56,688 bases of DNA from SB15 sp964557285 (GCA_964557285.1 CAZKZS010000002.1:1-56688), one strand, 5' to 3'. Positions 24,514 through 31,756 are shown, counted from the stretch's first letter. The notes: a model not told the origin generated them from the letters alone. Program-made: numbers and translations.

Positions 24514-25454
24514 CGTTCAGCCGCTTTTGTGTTCAGGTAATGCTGGGCCAGTTTGACCAGCGCGTCGACGGGGCGATCCGGGTCGATGTCGGCGCGGGCG
24601 ATCAGGGTCTTGATCGCTTTTTGCAGCACGGCCGCGTCTTTGGCCTTGAGGTCGCTGGCACGCAGCAGCACAGGCAGCGACACCAGCGGCAGGCCGTCCT
24701 TGAGGTCGCCGTCCGCGTTGAAGACGTGTTCGGCCAGGTCGCCGGCACGGGCGAGGAAAAATTGCAGGATGAGGTGCAGGGCAACCGCTACATTTTTGAC
24801 ATCGAAGGTGGCGCGGCTGATGTCCAGCGCGTCCAGATAGCGGCCGTAGTCGGTCCATCGCGCCAGCCAGGCTTCGTTCCCCGCCACCAGCTGGGCGGCC
24901 AGGGCAAACGCTTCACGGGCGGCGTCACGTTCGTCCGGCAGAAAGACCAGGCTGACCGTCTGGAAGCCAAAGGCGGCCTCGGACAGCGGCTGGATTTTCG
25001 TCGGCTCCAGCAGAGCAATCGTTTTGTCGTCCACGCCGGAGTACACCCGGTCTTCGACCGTCGGGATGGACTCATAGAGGATTTTGAGGATGGCCGGGTC
25101 ATCCTGCCCGAAGATGCTGTTGTGGGACAGCTGGACGGCGATGCGGCGGGCCGGGTCGTGGTAGCCGAGAATGACCTGAACCTCAATGGTGGCGAGGCCG
25201 GCGTCGATGGCGGCCTGAACGCGGTGGTTGCCGCTGAGGACTTCGAGGAAGGGCTGACCGTCGTCATCCACCTGCGGGGTGCGGGTGGTGTCGTCGTGCA
25301 GTTCCCAGCAGAGTGGGGTCGAGGTCAGCACACCGTCGCGTTTGATGTTTTCAACCAGACGGCGGTACATCTCGGCCGGCATGTAGTGGGCGTTCAGGTC
25401 GAGCAGCTTGAGGGTTCGTGGGTCGACCGTGCGGGTGTGCAGTTGCAGAGTCAT
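24510..25454 (-). CDS. ParB-like nuclease/sulfiredoxin-fold protein
   Basis: The protein is 314 aa from ATG 25454; in-frame codons further upstream are shadow of the neighbour. Residues 1-110 fit the ParB/Srx fold: LKLLDLNAHYMPAEMYRRLV, then the phosphate-binding loop LSGNHRVQAA (73-82). No ENxxR segment or HTH follows, so it is not a partition ParB; the remainder is helical. Such proteins are often encoded directly upstream of terminase genes in phages. Enzymatic role unknown; overlaps on both sides are 4 bases. Confidence 0.75.
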   Translation of the reverse strand: MTLQLHTRTVDPRTLKLLDLNAHYMPAEMYRRLVENIKRDGVLTSTPLCWELHDDTTRTPQVDDDGQPFLEVLSGNHRVQAAIDAGLATIEVQVILGYHDPARRIAVQLSHNSIFGQDDPAILKILYESIPTVEDRVYSGVDDKTIALLEPTKIQPLSEAAFGFQTVSLVFLPDERDAAREAFALAAQLVAGNEAWLARWTDYGRYLDALDISRATFDVKNVAVALHLILQFFLARAGDLAEHVFNADGDLKDGLPLVSLPVLLRASDLKAKDAAVLQKAIKTLIARADIDPDRPVDALVKLAQHYLNTKAAER

Positions 25455-26809
25455 CGGGAGGGCTCCTGGTGTCCGTGTCTGGCTTTCCAGCGGGGCAGCG
25501 CCTCGGCGAGCGGCCACTGTCCGGCGGCGGCCTGGTAGTTGACCATCCATGCCGTGTCTGCGTCCGGCGTGCGCTTGCGTGAGTACAGCGTAAACAGCCC
25601 TCGGTATTTCATGCTGTTGGGGTTGTCCGTGAAGGCGGTCGTGAAGACGTGGCGAACCCGGTGTTTGTTCATTCGTTCCGCCAGCACCTGGGCCTCGCGG
25701 CTGAGCGCGGCGTACAGCACCAGCTTGGACAGGCGCGGGTAGTCGGTCGGCGCGACGGCGAAGTCGGACAGCAGGTAGATCGTGTCCGGGGCGCTGAAGG
25801 GGTGGGACGGGCTGCTGAAAGCGAAACATCCGACCAGCCGGCCGTCGACCAGGACGGCATAGGCTGGTCCGGCAGCACCCGGCGCGATGTGCCGGTTCAG
25901 GTACTGGGAGCGCAGTGCGTTGAACTGCGCGGGGGTGAGCGGGGCCAGGGACAGGGTATCGCCAATCGGCTGCCCTGGGGACAGGCGCGGCAGCGGCACG
26001 GCGGCCAGCGGCTGGCGGGGCTGCACCACGCCGATTTTGTGGGTCGAGGAGTACATATACACCTCCGGGGCGCGGGGTGTAGTTTTGACGACCCCCCGGA
26101 GCGCCAGGTCGGGTATCTGGAAGTTGAGCCAGAGAATCCAGTGGGCGCGGGTGGCGGCGATGTGCTGGGCCATCCGGGTGATGTCGGCCTGGTTGAGGAG
26201 AGTGTACGCGGGCTGCGGCCAGTCAAACAGGGTGTTGATTTTGGCGAACAGCCGCTCGTAGCCGCCGGCGAAAAACGGCGGAAAGGACAGGAAAGCCGCC
26301 CCGTCGGGCAGCTGGTCGATCCGATCCAGCACGTCCCCGTTGAAGTAGGAGGCCAGCGGCAGGCGCACCGTACCCAGCCGGGCGCGGGTGGTGTCGAGCA
26401 GGCCCTCCCACTGCTGGCGATAGGCGGCCAGCATCCGGCGGTGATACGGGTTGTCGCGCCCCTGTCCGGTTTGGTCCAGGTGGTCGACCATCCGCGTGAG
26501 CAGCATGACGGTGGCGACTTTGCCGTCGTCGGTGGCGAGGCCGGGCTGCATCCACGCCAGGGCGTCGGCAGCGGACGGCTTCAACTGAAAGTGGATCGGC
26601 TGCCCGGCGAAGAACTGCCCCAGGACGTAGGAGTAGACCGAGACATCGTTGCTGTGCAGGCGCATCCCTGGCGCGTACTCGTAGAGCAGCCGCTCCAGGG
26701 TGAAGTGGCCGGAACAGCCAACGTACACGTCGCTGACCTGCCCGACCCATTCGCGGACGGCGGCAGCGATCATCGATCTCACATCGGGCATAGTGGTTCC
26801 CAGAAACAT
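25451..26809 (-). CDS. Adenine-methyltransferase-like protein fused to GNAT-like domain (putative DNA modification/antirestriction)
   Basis: The protein is 452 aa from ATG 26809 (AAAGGA upstream; an ATG at 26791 is the alternative). Residues 25-190 resemble D12-type methyltransferases: SAM-site-like VYVGCSGHFTLE (28-39), SNDVSVYSYVLG, and a motif IV replacement SFPPFFAGGYE (175-185). The C-terminal ~130 residues look GNAT-like (YAVLVDGRLVGCFAF, LLSDFAVAPTDYPRLSKLVL) and end in NPNSMKYRGLFTLYSRKR. I infer base modification that protects phage DNA; the (D/N)PPY motif is degenerate, so catalysis is uncertain. Confidence 0.6.
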   Translation of the reverse strand: MFLGTTMPDVRSMIAAAVREWVGQVSDVYVGCSGHFTLERLLYEYAPGMRLHSNDVSVYSYVLGQFFAGQPIHFQLKPSAADALAWMQPGLATDDGKVATVMLLTRMVDHLDQTGQGRDNPYHRRMLAAYRQQWEGLLDTTRARLGTVRLPLASYFNGDVLDRIDQLPDGAAFLSFPPFFAGGYERLFAKINTLFDWPQPAYTLLNQADITRMAQHIAATRAHWILWLNFQIPDLALRGVVKTTPRAPEVYMYSSTHKIGVVQPRQPLAAVPLPRLSPGQPIGDTLSLAPLTPAQFNALRSQYLNRHIAPGAAGPAYAVLVDGRLVGCFAFSSPSHPFSAPDTIYLLSDFAVAPTDYPRLSKLVLYAALSREAQVLAERMNKHRVRHVFTTAFTDNPNSMKYRGLFTLYSRKRTPDADTAWMVNYQAAAGQWPLAEALPRWKARHGHQEPSR

Positions 26810-26835
26810 ACGGGGAGTCCTTTGGAAAGAAAAAG

Positions 26836-26876
26836 GCCCGGTCGCAGAGGTACTGAGGGGAAGGTGCGGACCGGGC
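26836..26876 (-). terminator. Possible terminator/attenuator after the tRNA
   Basis: GCCCGGTC / GACCGGGC form an 8-bp stem around a 25-base loop; on the minus strand the stem is followed by CTTTTTC. It lies between the tRNA gene and the methyltransferase-like gene. The long loop makes it a weak candidate. Confidence 0.5.
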
Positions 26877-26896
26877 AAAAAGTGAAAAATGGTTAA

Positions 26897-26966
26897 GCGG
26901 ACCCCCGGACTCGAACCGGGCAATCCGGCGCGGTACGCCGGCACAGCACCTGGCTGTCCAATCCGC
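26897..26966 (-). tRNA. tRNA-Gly (anticodon ACC)
   Basis: A 70-base cloverleaf can be drawn: acceptor GCGGATT / GGTCCGC, a D-arm with short loop, anticodon stem CCGGC / GCCGG with loop GTACCGC, a 4-base variable loop, and T-arm CCCGG-TTCGAGT-CCGGG. Glycine identity elements are present (G1-C72, C2-G71, G3-C70, C35, C36, discriminator T). CCA is not encoded. Odd points: A34 in a Gly anticodon, G instead of U at position 8 and a small D-loop. It lies about 5 bases after the predicted start of minus-strand transcription. Confidence 0.75.
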
Positions 26967-26977
26967 GTGCTGCCTTC

Positions 26978-27007
26978 ATGGTAAATCAGAACAGGTGTTC
27001 AAGTCAA
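26978..27007 (-). promoter_or_regulatory. Minus-strand promoter for tRNA/terminase/portal with LexA-type box
   Basis: On the minus strand: TTGACT, 18 bases, TACCAT. The spacer contains GAACACCTGTTC (26989-27000), a perfect GAAC-N4-GTTC site. Transcription would start about five bases before the tRNA. Confidence 0.6.
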
Positions 27008-27015
27008 GCACGGCT

Positions 27016-27030
27016 TCCGAACCGTTCGGA
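27016..27030. repeat. Dispersed 15-bp palindrome, copy 5
   Basis: TCCGAACCGTTCGGA; perfect. In the divergent region between the tRNA promoter and P2. Confidence 0.85.
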
Positions 27031-27073
27031 TAACTGCGGGCGTCTTTTTCGCAAACTTTTAACATTTCCCCTC

Positions 27074-27102
27074 TTGACACAAACTACACAATAGTGTAGG
27101 AT
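27074..27102 (+). promoter_or_regulatory. Promoter with TACAC-N4-GTGTA operator (P2)
   Basis: TTGACA, 17 bases, TAGGAT. The operator CTACACAATAGTGTAG (27084-27099) fills the spacer. It drives the small genes at 27181-27981. Confidence 0.85.
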
Positions 27103-27131
27103 GATAATAACTTTAACAATCTTATCCACCT

Positions 27132-27153
27132 GCGGCGGCCAGCACACCGCCGC
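27132..27153 (+). promoter_or_regulatory. Leader hairpin with CCAGCACA loop
   Basis: GCGGCGG / CCGCCGC enclose the loop CCAGCACA, upstream of AAGAAAGAAGG. Related leaders with TAACAATC and CCAGCACAC lie at 28173-28198 and 48561-48589. Confidence 0.55.
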
Positions 27154-27180
27154 GTTAGCAAAGAAAGAAGGGACTTACCA

Positions 27181-27369
27181 ATGGTAGACAAAGACCTCCT
27201 CAAACTGTACGAAACGCTGAAGTCACAGGCTGACGACGACAGCACGGTCGGCTGTGAAATCTACAGCCTGTTTATCGACCTGCTCACCATCGCCGTCGCG
27301 GACGGCCAACTGGCTCCAGAGCAGCTGGCGATGGTCGAAAACACCGGAATCGACGAGATGATGAGTTAG
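27181..27369 (+). CDS. Small acidic protein
   Basis: The protein is 62 aa, behind AAGAAAGAAGG. Acidic and helical (LLKLYETLKSQADDDSTVGC, DGQLAPEQLAMVENTGIDEM). It is the first gene after promoter P2, so likely strongly expressed early. The product could be a host-takeover protein, but nothing in the sequence shows a target. Confidence 0.6.
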   Translation: MVDKDLLKLYETLKSQADDDSTVGCEIYSLFIDLLTIAVADGQLAPEQLAMVENTGIDEMMS

Positions 27370-27375
27370 TTCGCA

Positions 27376-27392
27376 GGGGGGTTTTTCCCCCC
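27376..27392 (+). other. GGGGGG-TTTTT-CCCCCC hairpin after a stop codon
   Basis: A perfect 6-bp G/C hairpin seven bases after the stop at 27369, without a T-tract. Similar hairpins follow other genes in this operon and may mark mRNA processing or protect 3' ends. Confidence 0.5.
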
Positions 27393-27431
27393 TCCCTCCC
27401 TTATCCACCTCAAGAAAGAAGGGGCTTACCA

Positions 27432-27677
27432 ATGGTGATCAAACATGACGCAGTAGAAGCACTAGAACTCCTCCGCGAGGAAATCGAGGAACGGCTGGAG
27501 CAGATCGAGAATATTCTCCGCGATTTTCCTGAAGCCGAGACCAGGGCCAGAGCCTACTGGCTGGCGCATATCCGCACCGCTCTCCGGGACGACTCCGATT
27601 ACCTCGGCGGGTCAGCCATCACCATGGACGACACCATCCGCGAGATCGACGGCGAGCTAAACGCCGACGCAGAATAA
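27432..27677 (+). CDS. Small acidic coiled-coil protein
   Basis: The protein is 81 aa with heptad-like helices (VEALELLREEIEERLEQIEN) and an acidic tail. It starts behind AAGAAAGAAGG, the leader shared with its neighbours. Unknown function; its small size and first-operon position fit an early host-directed protein. Confidence 0.6.
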   Translation: MVIKHDAVEALELLREEIEERLEQIENILRDFPEAETRARAYWLAHIRTALRDDSDYLGGSAITMDDTIREIDGELNADAE

Positions 27678-27689
27678 CGGTTAGAAAGG

Positions 27690-27710
27690 GGGGAGGCCAG
27701 CACCCTCCCC
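27690..27710 (+). other. Intergenic hairpin with CCAGCAC loop
   Basis: GGGGAGG / CCTCCCC around loop CCAGCAC, between the stop at 27677 and the next AAGAAAGAAGG. The loop recalls the leader hairpins at 27132 and 28173. Confidence 0.5.
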
Positions 27711-27732
27711 TTATTCAAGAAAGAAGGACGCG

Positions 27733-27981
27733 ATGTTAAATGTAAGCAGGGCAGCCTGGAATTTTCTTCTCGACGTGGAAGCCGAACTCGTTTACTGGCA
27801 AGAGAACGAGCGGATTCCGTATAACAAGGTGCTGGGTGAGCCGTATCCGCAGCTGGTCGTCGTCGAAACGCTGGGGATGTGGGGCGCCACCAAGCGCGTT
27901 GAACCTACCCTGGACGGCGGCGACGCGGGCGTATGGGAGTGCCAGCTGAGCACAGCCGGCCGCGCGGCGTTGCACGGGTAG
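27733..27981 (+). CDS. Unknown small protein
   Basis: The protein is 82 aa, preceded by AAGAAAGAAGG. It has an N-terminal helix (RAAWNFLLDVEAELVYWQEN), a VVVETLGMWGATKRVEP strand region and an end STAGRAALHG resembling the last helix of a winged-helix domain. Two terminators follow. Function unknown. Confidence 0.58.
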   Translation: MLNVSRAAWNFLLDVEAELVYWQENERIPYNKVLGEPYPQLVVVETLGMWGATKRVEPTLDGGDAGVWECQLSTAGRAALHG

Positions 27982-27991
27982 GAGAGATCGC

Positions 27992-28019
27992 AGCCTGCGC
28001 GAGGGCGCGGGCTTTTTTT
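27992..28019 (+). terminator. Rho-independent terminator
   Basis: AGCC-T-GCGC / GCGC-G-GGCT stem with a GAGG loop, then seven T residues. Confidence 0.85.
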
Positions 28020-28049
28020 GCCTGGGGTCATCAGAACGCCAGGTCCCCC

Positions 28050-28071
28050 AGCGGGCGGTGCCCCGCTTTTT
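28050..28071 (+). terminator. Second, tandem terminator
   Basis: AGCGGG / CCCGCT stem followed by five T residues, 30 bases after the first terminator. Together they insulate promoter P3. Confidence 0.65.
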
Positions 28072-28116
28072 GAGGGGCGCTGTCCCGCTTTTCCCCGTTT
28101 TTCTAACCTAAAACCC

Positions 28117-28145
28117 TTTACTCATTATACACAACAGTGTATAAT
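28117..28145 (+). promoter_or_regulatory. Promoter with operator (P3)
   Basis: TTTACT, 17 bases, TATAAT. The palindrome TATACAC-AACA-GTGTATA (28126-28143) overlaps spacer and -10 box. Confidence 0.85.
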
Positions 28146-28172
28146 GATAATACCTTAACAATCAATTTCAGC

Positions 28173-28198
28173 GGCGCAGACCAGCACACCCCTGCGCC
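28173..28198 (+). promoter_or_regulatory. Leader hairpin with CCAGCACACC loop
   Basis: GGCGCAG / CTGCGCC enclose a loop containing CCAGCACACC; TAACAATC precedes and AAGAAAGAAGG follows, as in the leader at 27132. Confidence 0.55.
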
Positions 28199-28217
28199 CA
28201 AAAGAAAGAAGGATCCT

Positions 28218-28730
28218 ATGGGTTTCACAAGCTGTATTTCGACAAAAGTGAATACGGTCGATTTTCGCGGCACCTGCGGGCTGACCGACGCGGAGATCGA
28301 GGCCGCCGCTGCCCACATTCGCCGTCTGCTGCTCGCCGCCGGGCGGGTGACGGAGCGCGATATCGTGTGGGTGTTCTACCCTGGCAACCTGGTCTTCCTG
28401 CTGGAACGCGGCGGGCGGACGCTGAAAGACCTTCAGATTGAGCGCACCGGGCGGACAACGGTCACCGTGCGTGCGCCCCAGCCGGCAGCGCCCCAGCCGG
28501 GCGAGGTGCTGTTCATCACCGACGGCACCTGCGACTACCTCACCACCGTCATCCCTCCGCAGTTGGGTCGTTCCCTGGCCCTCTGTGCGACGCACCCGGT
28601 CAGCGGTTTCCCGCTGGTCTGGACCTTCTGCTGGACGGGGACACACTACGCGCTGTTTACCTATCGGCAGGAGATGAGCAGAGAAGGCAAGTTTCTGTTG
28701 GAGCGCAGCGTCAACCAGGCGCTGGCGTAA
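28218..28730 (+). CDS. Unknown protein
   Basis: The protein is 170 aa from ATG 28218 behind AAGAAAGAAGG. An N-terminal strand is followed by a helix (LTDAEIEAAAAHIRRLLLAA), a DIVWVFYPGNLVFLLERGGR strand pair, a Pro/Ala linker and a beta-rich C-terminal part (VIPPQLGRSLALCATHPVSG). No family recognised. First gene of the P3 operon. Confidence 0.6.
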   Translation: MGFTSCISTKVNTVDFRGTCGLTDAEIEAAAAHIRRLLLAAGRVTERDIVWVFYPGNLVFLLERGGRTLKDLQIERTGRTTVTVRAPQPAAPQPGEVLFITDGTCDYLTTVIPPQLGRSLALCATHPVSGFPLVWTFCWTGTHYALFTYRQEMSREGKFLLERSVNQALA

Positions 28731-28736
28731 CCGGAT

Positions 28737-28754
28737 GGGGCGGGCCGCCGCCCC
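28737..28754 (+). other. Intergenic GC hairpin
   Basis: GGGGCGG / CCGCCCC with a 4-base loop six bases after the stop at 28730. No T-tract; one of several post-stop hairpins. Confidence 0.5.
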
Positions 28755-28793
28755 CATTCTCTCGTCAATCAGCACACAAGAAAGAAGGACACG

Positions 28794-29150
28794 ATGTGGC
28801 TTACTGAAGATCTGCGGCAGCAGGCACCGAGCGTCATCAAGAACCTGGTGCACACGCTCAAAGACTGCGGCTACGACGATGAAGCCGCCTGGCGGGCCGC
28901 CGCCACTCACGCGATGAACGCGGCCACGCTGAGCTTCCGCCAGCGGCTGTGCCTGGCCCGCATTGAACGGACGGGCGCGGACAACGGGGATACAGCAGCG
29001 TTCAATTTTTTGAGGTTGAACGGGTACGTGTACCGTCATCCGGTCAGCAAGCGCTGGTGCCTCACCAGCGGACGCGGCGAGATCGCGCTGTACGCGCATC
29101 GGCTCAAAATGGTGCAGCCGCTCATGGCTGAGGAGAAAACGCATGGCTAA
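28794..29150 (+). CDS. Unknown protein, possible winged-helix
   Basis: The protein is 118 aa, behind AAGAAAGAAGG. The first half is helical (APSVIKNLVHTLKDCGYDDE). The second has a turn-strand pattern, FLRLNGYVYRHPVSKRWCLT, that recalls the wing of a winged-helix domain, then a helix. DNA binding is only a possibility. It overlaps the next gene by 8 bases. Confidence 0.5.
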   Translation: MWLTEDLRQQAPSVIKNLVHTLKDCGYDDEAAWRAAATHAMNAATLSFRQRLCLARIERTGADNGDTAAFNFLRLNGYVYRHPVSKRWCLTSGRGEIALYAHRLKMVQPLMAEEKTHG

Positions 29151-29898
29151 GCAGCTGGGTTTTTTCGGAGACAAAACGGTGCGGGAAGCAGCGCAGGAGG
29201 TCCCCCGGCAGGCGGGGCTATTCCCGGTGCAGCAGACACTGGGCGGTCGGCAGGCGCCGCTGACGACCGCTTCCGGGCCGCTGGTGCTGGACATCCAGTA
29301 CACTGAGACGCCGGAGGAGCGGGCAGCGCGCGAGGCGAAAGAACGCACCGCCCCCCTTCCAGAACTGTGGGTGTGCAAGGCCAGCGGGCAGCCGCTCCCG
29401 GCCGCGCCCAGCCGGGACTCCTGGCTGACGTTTTTCGTGGAAAAGGAACAGAGTCGGATCGTGCGGCAGAACGACCGCATCAACGCCTGGCTGGCCAGGA
29501 ACGGGTACGAGGCGCTGCCGTTCGTGCCCTGCTGGCGCGAGCAGAACCGGCAGGTGCCGGGCGGGCCGGGAATCAATCCGGGCGAGGCGCCGAGTGTGGT
29601 GCGGCTGTGGCAGCGTTACGCGCAGTTGTGGACGGCTTTTGTCGAGCGGGTGTCCCTCGTGGAGATCGGGACCCTGCTGGACCGGCTGCGTGGACTGCCG
29701 AACCTGTATATGCGGAACTACCACGCGGTCGCCCATGCGATTGAATGGCTCGACGACACGCCGTCCGCACGGATCGGCTGGGAGGGGCTGCGCGAGCGCT
29801 ACCTCCTGGGCAGCGGCACCTACTACGTTTATACACGGCAGGATGGGCGGGTGCGGGTGAACTTCGTGCCCGTCCTGGTGCTGGGAAAGGAGGCGTGA
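29143..29898 (+). CDS. Unknown protein with two clamp-binding-like motifs at the N-terminus
   Basis: The protein is 251 aa. The N-terminus has KQLGFFGDK and RQAGLFPVQQ, both resembling the QxxLF-type motif that docks proteins on the beta sliding clamp. The centre is helical and aromatic (SWLTFFVEKEQSRIVRQNDR; VVRLWQRYAQLWTAFVERVS), and the end is beta-rich (GTYYVYTRQDGRVRVNFVPV). No catalytic signature seen. Clamp binding is speculation from motif shape. Confidence 0.55.
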   Translation: MAKQLGFFGDKTVREAAQEVPRQAGLFPVQQTLGGRQAPLTTASGPLVLDIQYTETPEERAAREAKERTAPLPELWVCKASGQPLPAAPSRDSWLTFFVEKEQSRIVRQNDRINAWLARNGYEALPFVPCWREQNRQVPGGPGINPGEAPSVVRLWQRYAQLWTAFVERVSLVEIGTLLDRLRGLPNLYMRNYHAVAHAIEWLDDTPSARIGWEGLRERYLLGSGTYYVYTRQDGRVRVNFVPVLVLGKEA

Positions 29899-29899
29899 G

Positions 29900-30271
29900 A
29901 TGCCGCTCAAGAAACGTGATCTGGTGCGCTACCTTCCCTCCCAGCGCTTCCTGCTGCTGGAAGGCCAGCTGGGGATCGTGACCGAGGTCGCGGAAGGATT
30001 TGTCCGCGTGGCGCCCTGGAATTTCCCCCAGGGAAGCGAACTGATTGTAGAAGCGGACTGGCCTGTGTATCTGGAACGGGTCGCGGCCAGGCCAGAGCTG
30101 GAACGGCTGCTGGTCATCCTAGAGGCCATGCTGAAGCAGGCGCTGTGGATCGCCAGCGTGATGCAGCCCGCGCCGGAGTCTTTTCCGGCCTGCCAGGAGA
30201 CGCTGCTCAACGGGCTGCGGCTGCTCCAGCACCTGGCGGGTGAGATTCCGAACCCTTCGGAGGAACCCTAG
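29900..30271 (+). CDS. Small SH3-like protein
   Basis: The protein is 123 aa. Residues 1-55 look like a KOW/SH3-type barrel (KKRDLVRYLPSQRFLLLEGQ, LGIVTEVAEGFVRVAPW), and the C-terminal ~50 are helical (LLVILEAMLKQALWIASVM). The same helical end recurs in the next gene, so the two are related. A palindrome copy (30247-30261) sits at its 3' end. Function unknown. Confidence 0.58.
   Translation: MPLKKRDLVRYLPSQRFLLLEGQLGIVTEVAEGFVRVAPWNFPQGSELIVEADWPVYLERVAARPELERLLVILEAMLKQALWIASVMQPAPESFPACQETLLNGLRLLQHLAGEIPNPSEEP
30247..30261. repeat. Dispersed 15-bp palindrome, copy 6
   Basis: TCCGAACCCTTCGGA; one mismatch. At the 3' end of the gene at 29900. Confidence 0.7.
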
Positions 30272-31093
30272 ATGAGCGCTAAAAAACTCTCGCTCCGGCG
30301 AAAAGGAGAAAATATGGAGAAGCGGTTCAAGGTCGGTGACACGGTGTTCGTGGCCGCCCCGACGTTTCATCAAGGCGAAGGCGGTGTGGTGATTGAGATG
30401 GAGCCGGCGTGGAAAACGATTTACGTCGTGCGGTTCAGCGACGGGTCGGAAGATGCGTTCTTTGAGGATCAGCTGACGGACACGCCCACCCGCTTCGCCG
30501 TCGGAGACCTGGTGCGTTATAATCCGAGCCTGCGCTATCAACAGACGGCTGGCGAGACGGGAGTCATCACCAAGATCGAGGACGACAAGCTCATCATCGA
30601 ACTGTGGGACAAACGCCCGCTGACGGGAATCGTCGCAGTGAAGGAGGCGCCGAACCTGCTGGACAAGGTTGCGGTGACGCGCTGGCTAAAGAAACAGACC
30701 GTCGTGCGCTTCAAACACTGGGCCGATTTGCCGCACTTCGCGGAGGAGGTGTACGATCCGCCGTCGAGGGAATCGGTGCCGGTCGACACCTACGGCGTCA
30801 TCGTCGCGGTCGAGGCGGCCCGCTACGGGGTGCGGCTGGCGGAGAACGGGCAGGTCGTGGCCCTGCCCGCCGTCGACTGGATGAAGGTTGTCGCGGAAGT
30901 GGATCAGGTGGACTGGGATCGCGTCGCGGCCCTGCTCGGTGAACTGCAAGTCGCGCTGGAAGATGCGATGTGGCTGGTCAGAGTCCACTTCCTGGCGCAG
31001 GGGCAGGAGCCGGAGAAATATGTCGTGGCGCGTGGGATGCTCTGGAAAGGGCTGCGAATCTACCAGCAGCTGGCCGAGGAACAGCGCCGCTAA
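30272..31093 (+). CDS. Tandem KOW/SH3-like domain protein
   Basis: The protein is 273 aa, starting one base after the previous stop behind GGAGG; ATG 30314, behind AAAGGAG, is a second in-frame start. It shows repeated barrels: FKVGDTVFVAAPTFHQGEGG, FAVGDLVRYNPSLRYQQTAG, then VDTYGVIVAVEAARYGVRLA. The C-terminal helical segment (ELQVALEDAMWLVRVHFLAQ) matches the end of the preceding protein. Such repeats often bind nucleic acids or RNA polymerase, but no partner can be assigned. Confidence 0.6.
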   Translation: MSAKKLSLRRKGENMEKRFKVGDTVFVAAPTFHQGEGGVVIEMEPAWKTIYVVRFSDGSEDAFFEDQLTDTPTRFAVGDLVRYNPSLRYQQTAGETGVITKIEDDKLIIELWDKRPLTGIVAVKEAPNLLDKVAVTRWLKKQTVVRFKHWADLPHFAEEVYDPPSRESVPVDTYGVIVAVEAARYGVRLAENGQVVALPAVDWMKVVAEVDQVDWDRVAALLGELQVALEDAMWLVRVHFLAQGQEPEKYVVARGMLWKGLRIYQQLAEEQRR

Positions 31094-31112
31094 ACGGTGA
31101 AAAAGGAGAAAA

Positions 31113-31141
31113 GGAAGGGGAGCGCATCCCCTCCCTTTTTT
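31113..31141 (+). terminator. Rho-independent terminator
   Basis: AGGGGA / TCCCCT stem with a 5-base loop, extended by two G-C pairs after a mismatch, then six T residues. It ends the P3 operon five bases before promoter P4. Confidence 0.75.
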
Positions 31142-31145
31142 ACCC

Positions 31146-31174
31146 TTAACACACACTACACAGTCGTGTATAAT
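31146..31174 (+). promoter_or_regulatory. Promoter with operator (P4)
   Basis: TTAACA, 17 bases, TATAAT; palindrome TACAC-AGTC-GTGTA at 31157-31170. AGAAGGAGG precedes the first gene. Confidence 0.8.
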
Positions 31175-31204
31175 CATTAAAGCACATAAGAAGGAGGATC
31201 ATCC

Positions 31205-31756
31205 ATGCAAATCAGGGTTCTGTTCTCGTATACCGAGAAGAACGTCATCCCGAAGGGCTGCCGGAAGCCGCGTAATGTCCGTCATGACGACGGCGAGCGG
31301 CTGCTGGAAGTCCGGGAAGTCGCAAGCACGGACGCCCCCATCGCGCTGCGGGTGACCCCGGCGAACACGTTTCACCGCTACGATCATCCGCTGGAGTACC
31401 GCTGGCTGGATGGCAAGCTGTGGCTGCCCTTCCAGGCATGGTATCCCAGCGGCACCGTGCCGGCGCTTAAACCGGAGTACAACTTTGTCGGCCGGTGGGG
31501 ATCGGAGTTCCAGGCCGCGCCGCCGTACCGCACCTTCGCCAGCCGAGAAGATGTTGAGCGACTGTTGGACTCATGGGCGGCGGGCACGGTGCTGATTGAT
31601 GGGGTGCAGTACATCCCCATTGACCACGAGCCGTACTGGCGGGTTTTTTGCGGCCGCGAAGACTACAGCGATGGCGGTTCAACCCGTTTCACAGCGCCCG
31701 ACAGCTGGAAAAAGTGTACGCCGCCGGCGACCTGGCAGGGGCGGTCGCGCATTTGA
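31205..31756 (+). CDS. Unknown protein, 5' part of a frameshifted gene
   Basis: The frame gives 183 aa. Residues 1-~155 look protein-like: LFSYTEKNVIPKGCRKPRNV, LALRV-type strands, EYRWLDGKLWLPFQAWYPSG, then GVQYIPIDHEPYWRVFCGRE. After about 31680 the sequence (TAPDSWKKCTPPATWQGRSRI) loses protein character, while the -1 frame becomes convincing (NPFHSARQLEKVYAAGDLAG). I think one gene runs from 31205 to 32358 with a frameshift (sequence error, mutation or recoding). Function unknown. Confidence 0.55.
   Translation: MQIRVLFSYTEKNVIPKGCRKPRNVRHDDGERLLEVREVASTDAPIALRVTPANTFHRYDHPLEYRWLDGKLWLPFQAWYPSGTVPALKPEYNFVGRWGSEFQAAPPYRTFASREDVERLLDSWAAGTVLIDGVQYIPIDHEPYWRVFCGREDYSDGGSTRFTAPDSWKKCTPPATWQGRSRI

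Noticed and set aside
24510..25454. Second partition ParB
   Set aside because: It has the ParB/Srx phosphate loop but no ENxxR segment or helix-turn-helix, and it is encoded with terminase, where nuclease-type ParB-like proteins are usual.
27132..27153. Rho-independent terminator in the P2 leader
   Set aside because: The stem is strong, but no T-tract follows and the same element recurs with a conserved loop before other genes, so a leader function is more likely.
28155..29576. 473-codon open frame on the minus strand
   Set aside because: It runs against three genes with proper leaders on the plus strand and crosses intergenic hairpins; composition is shadow-like.
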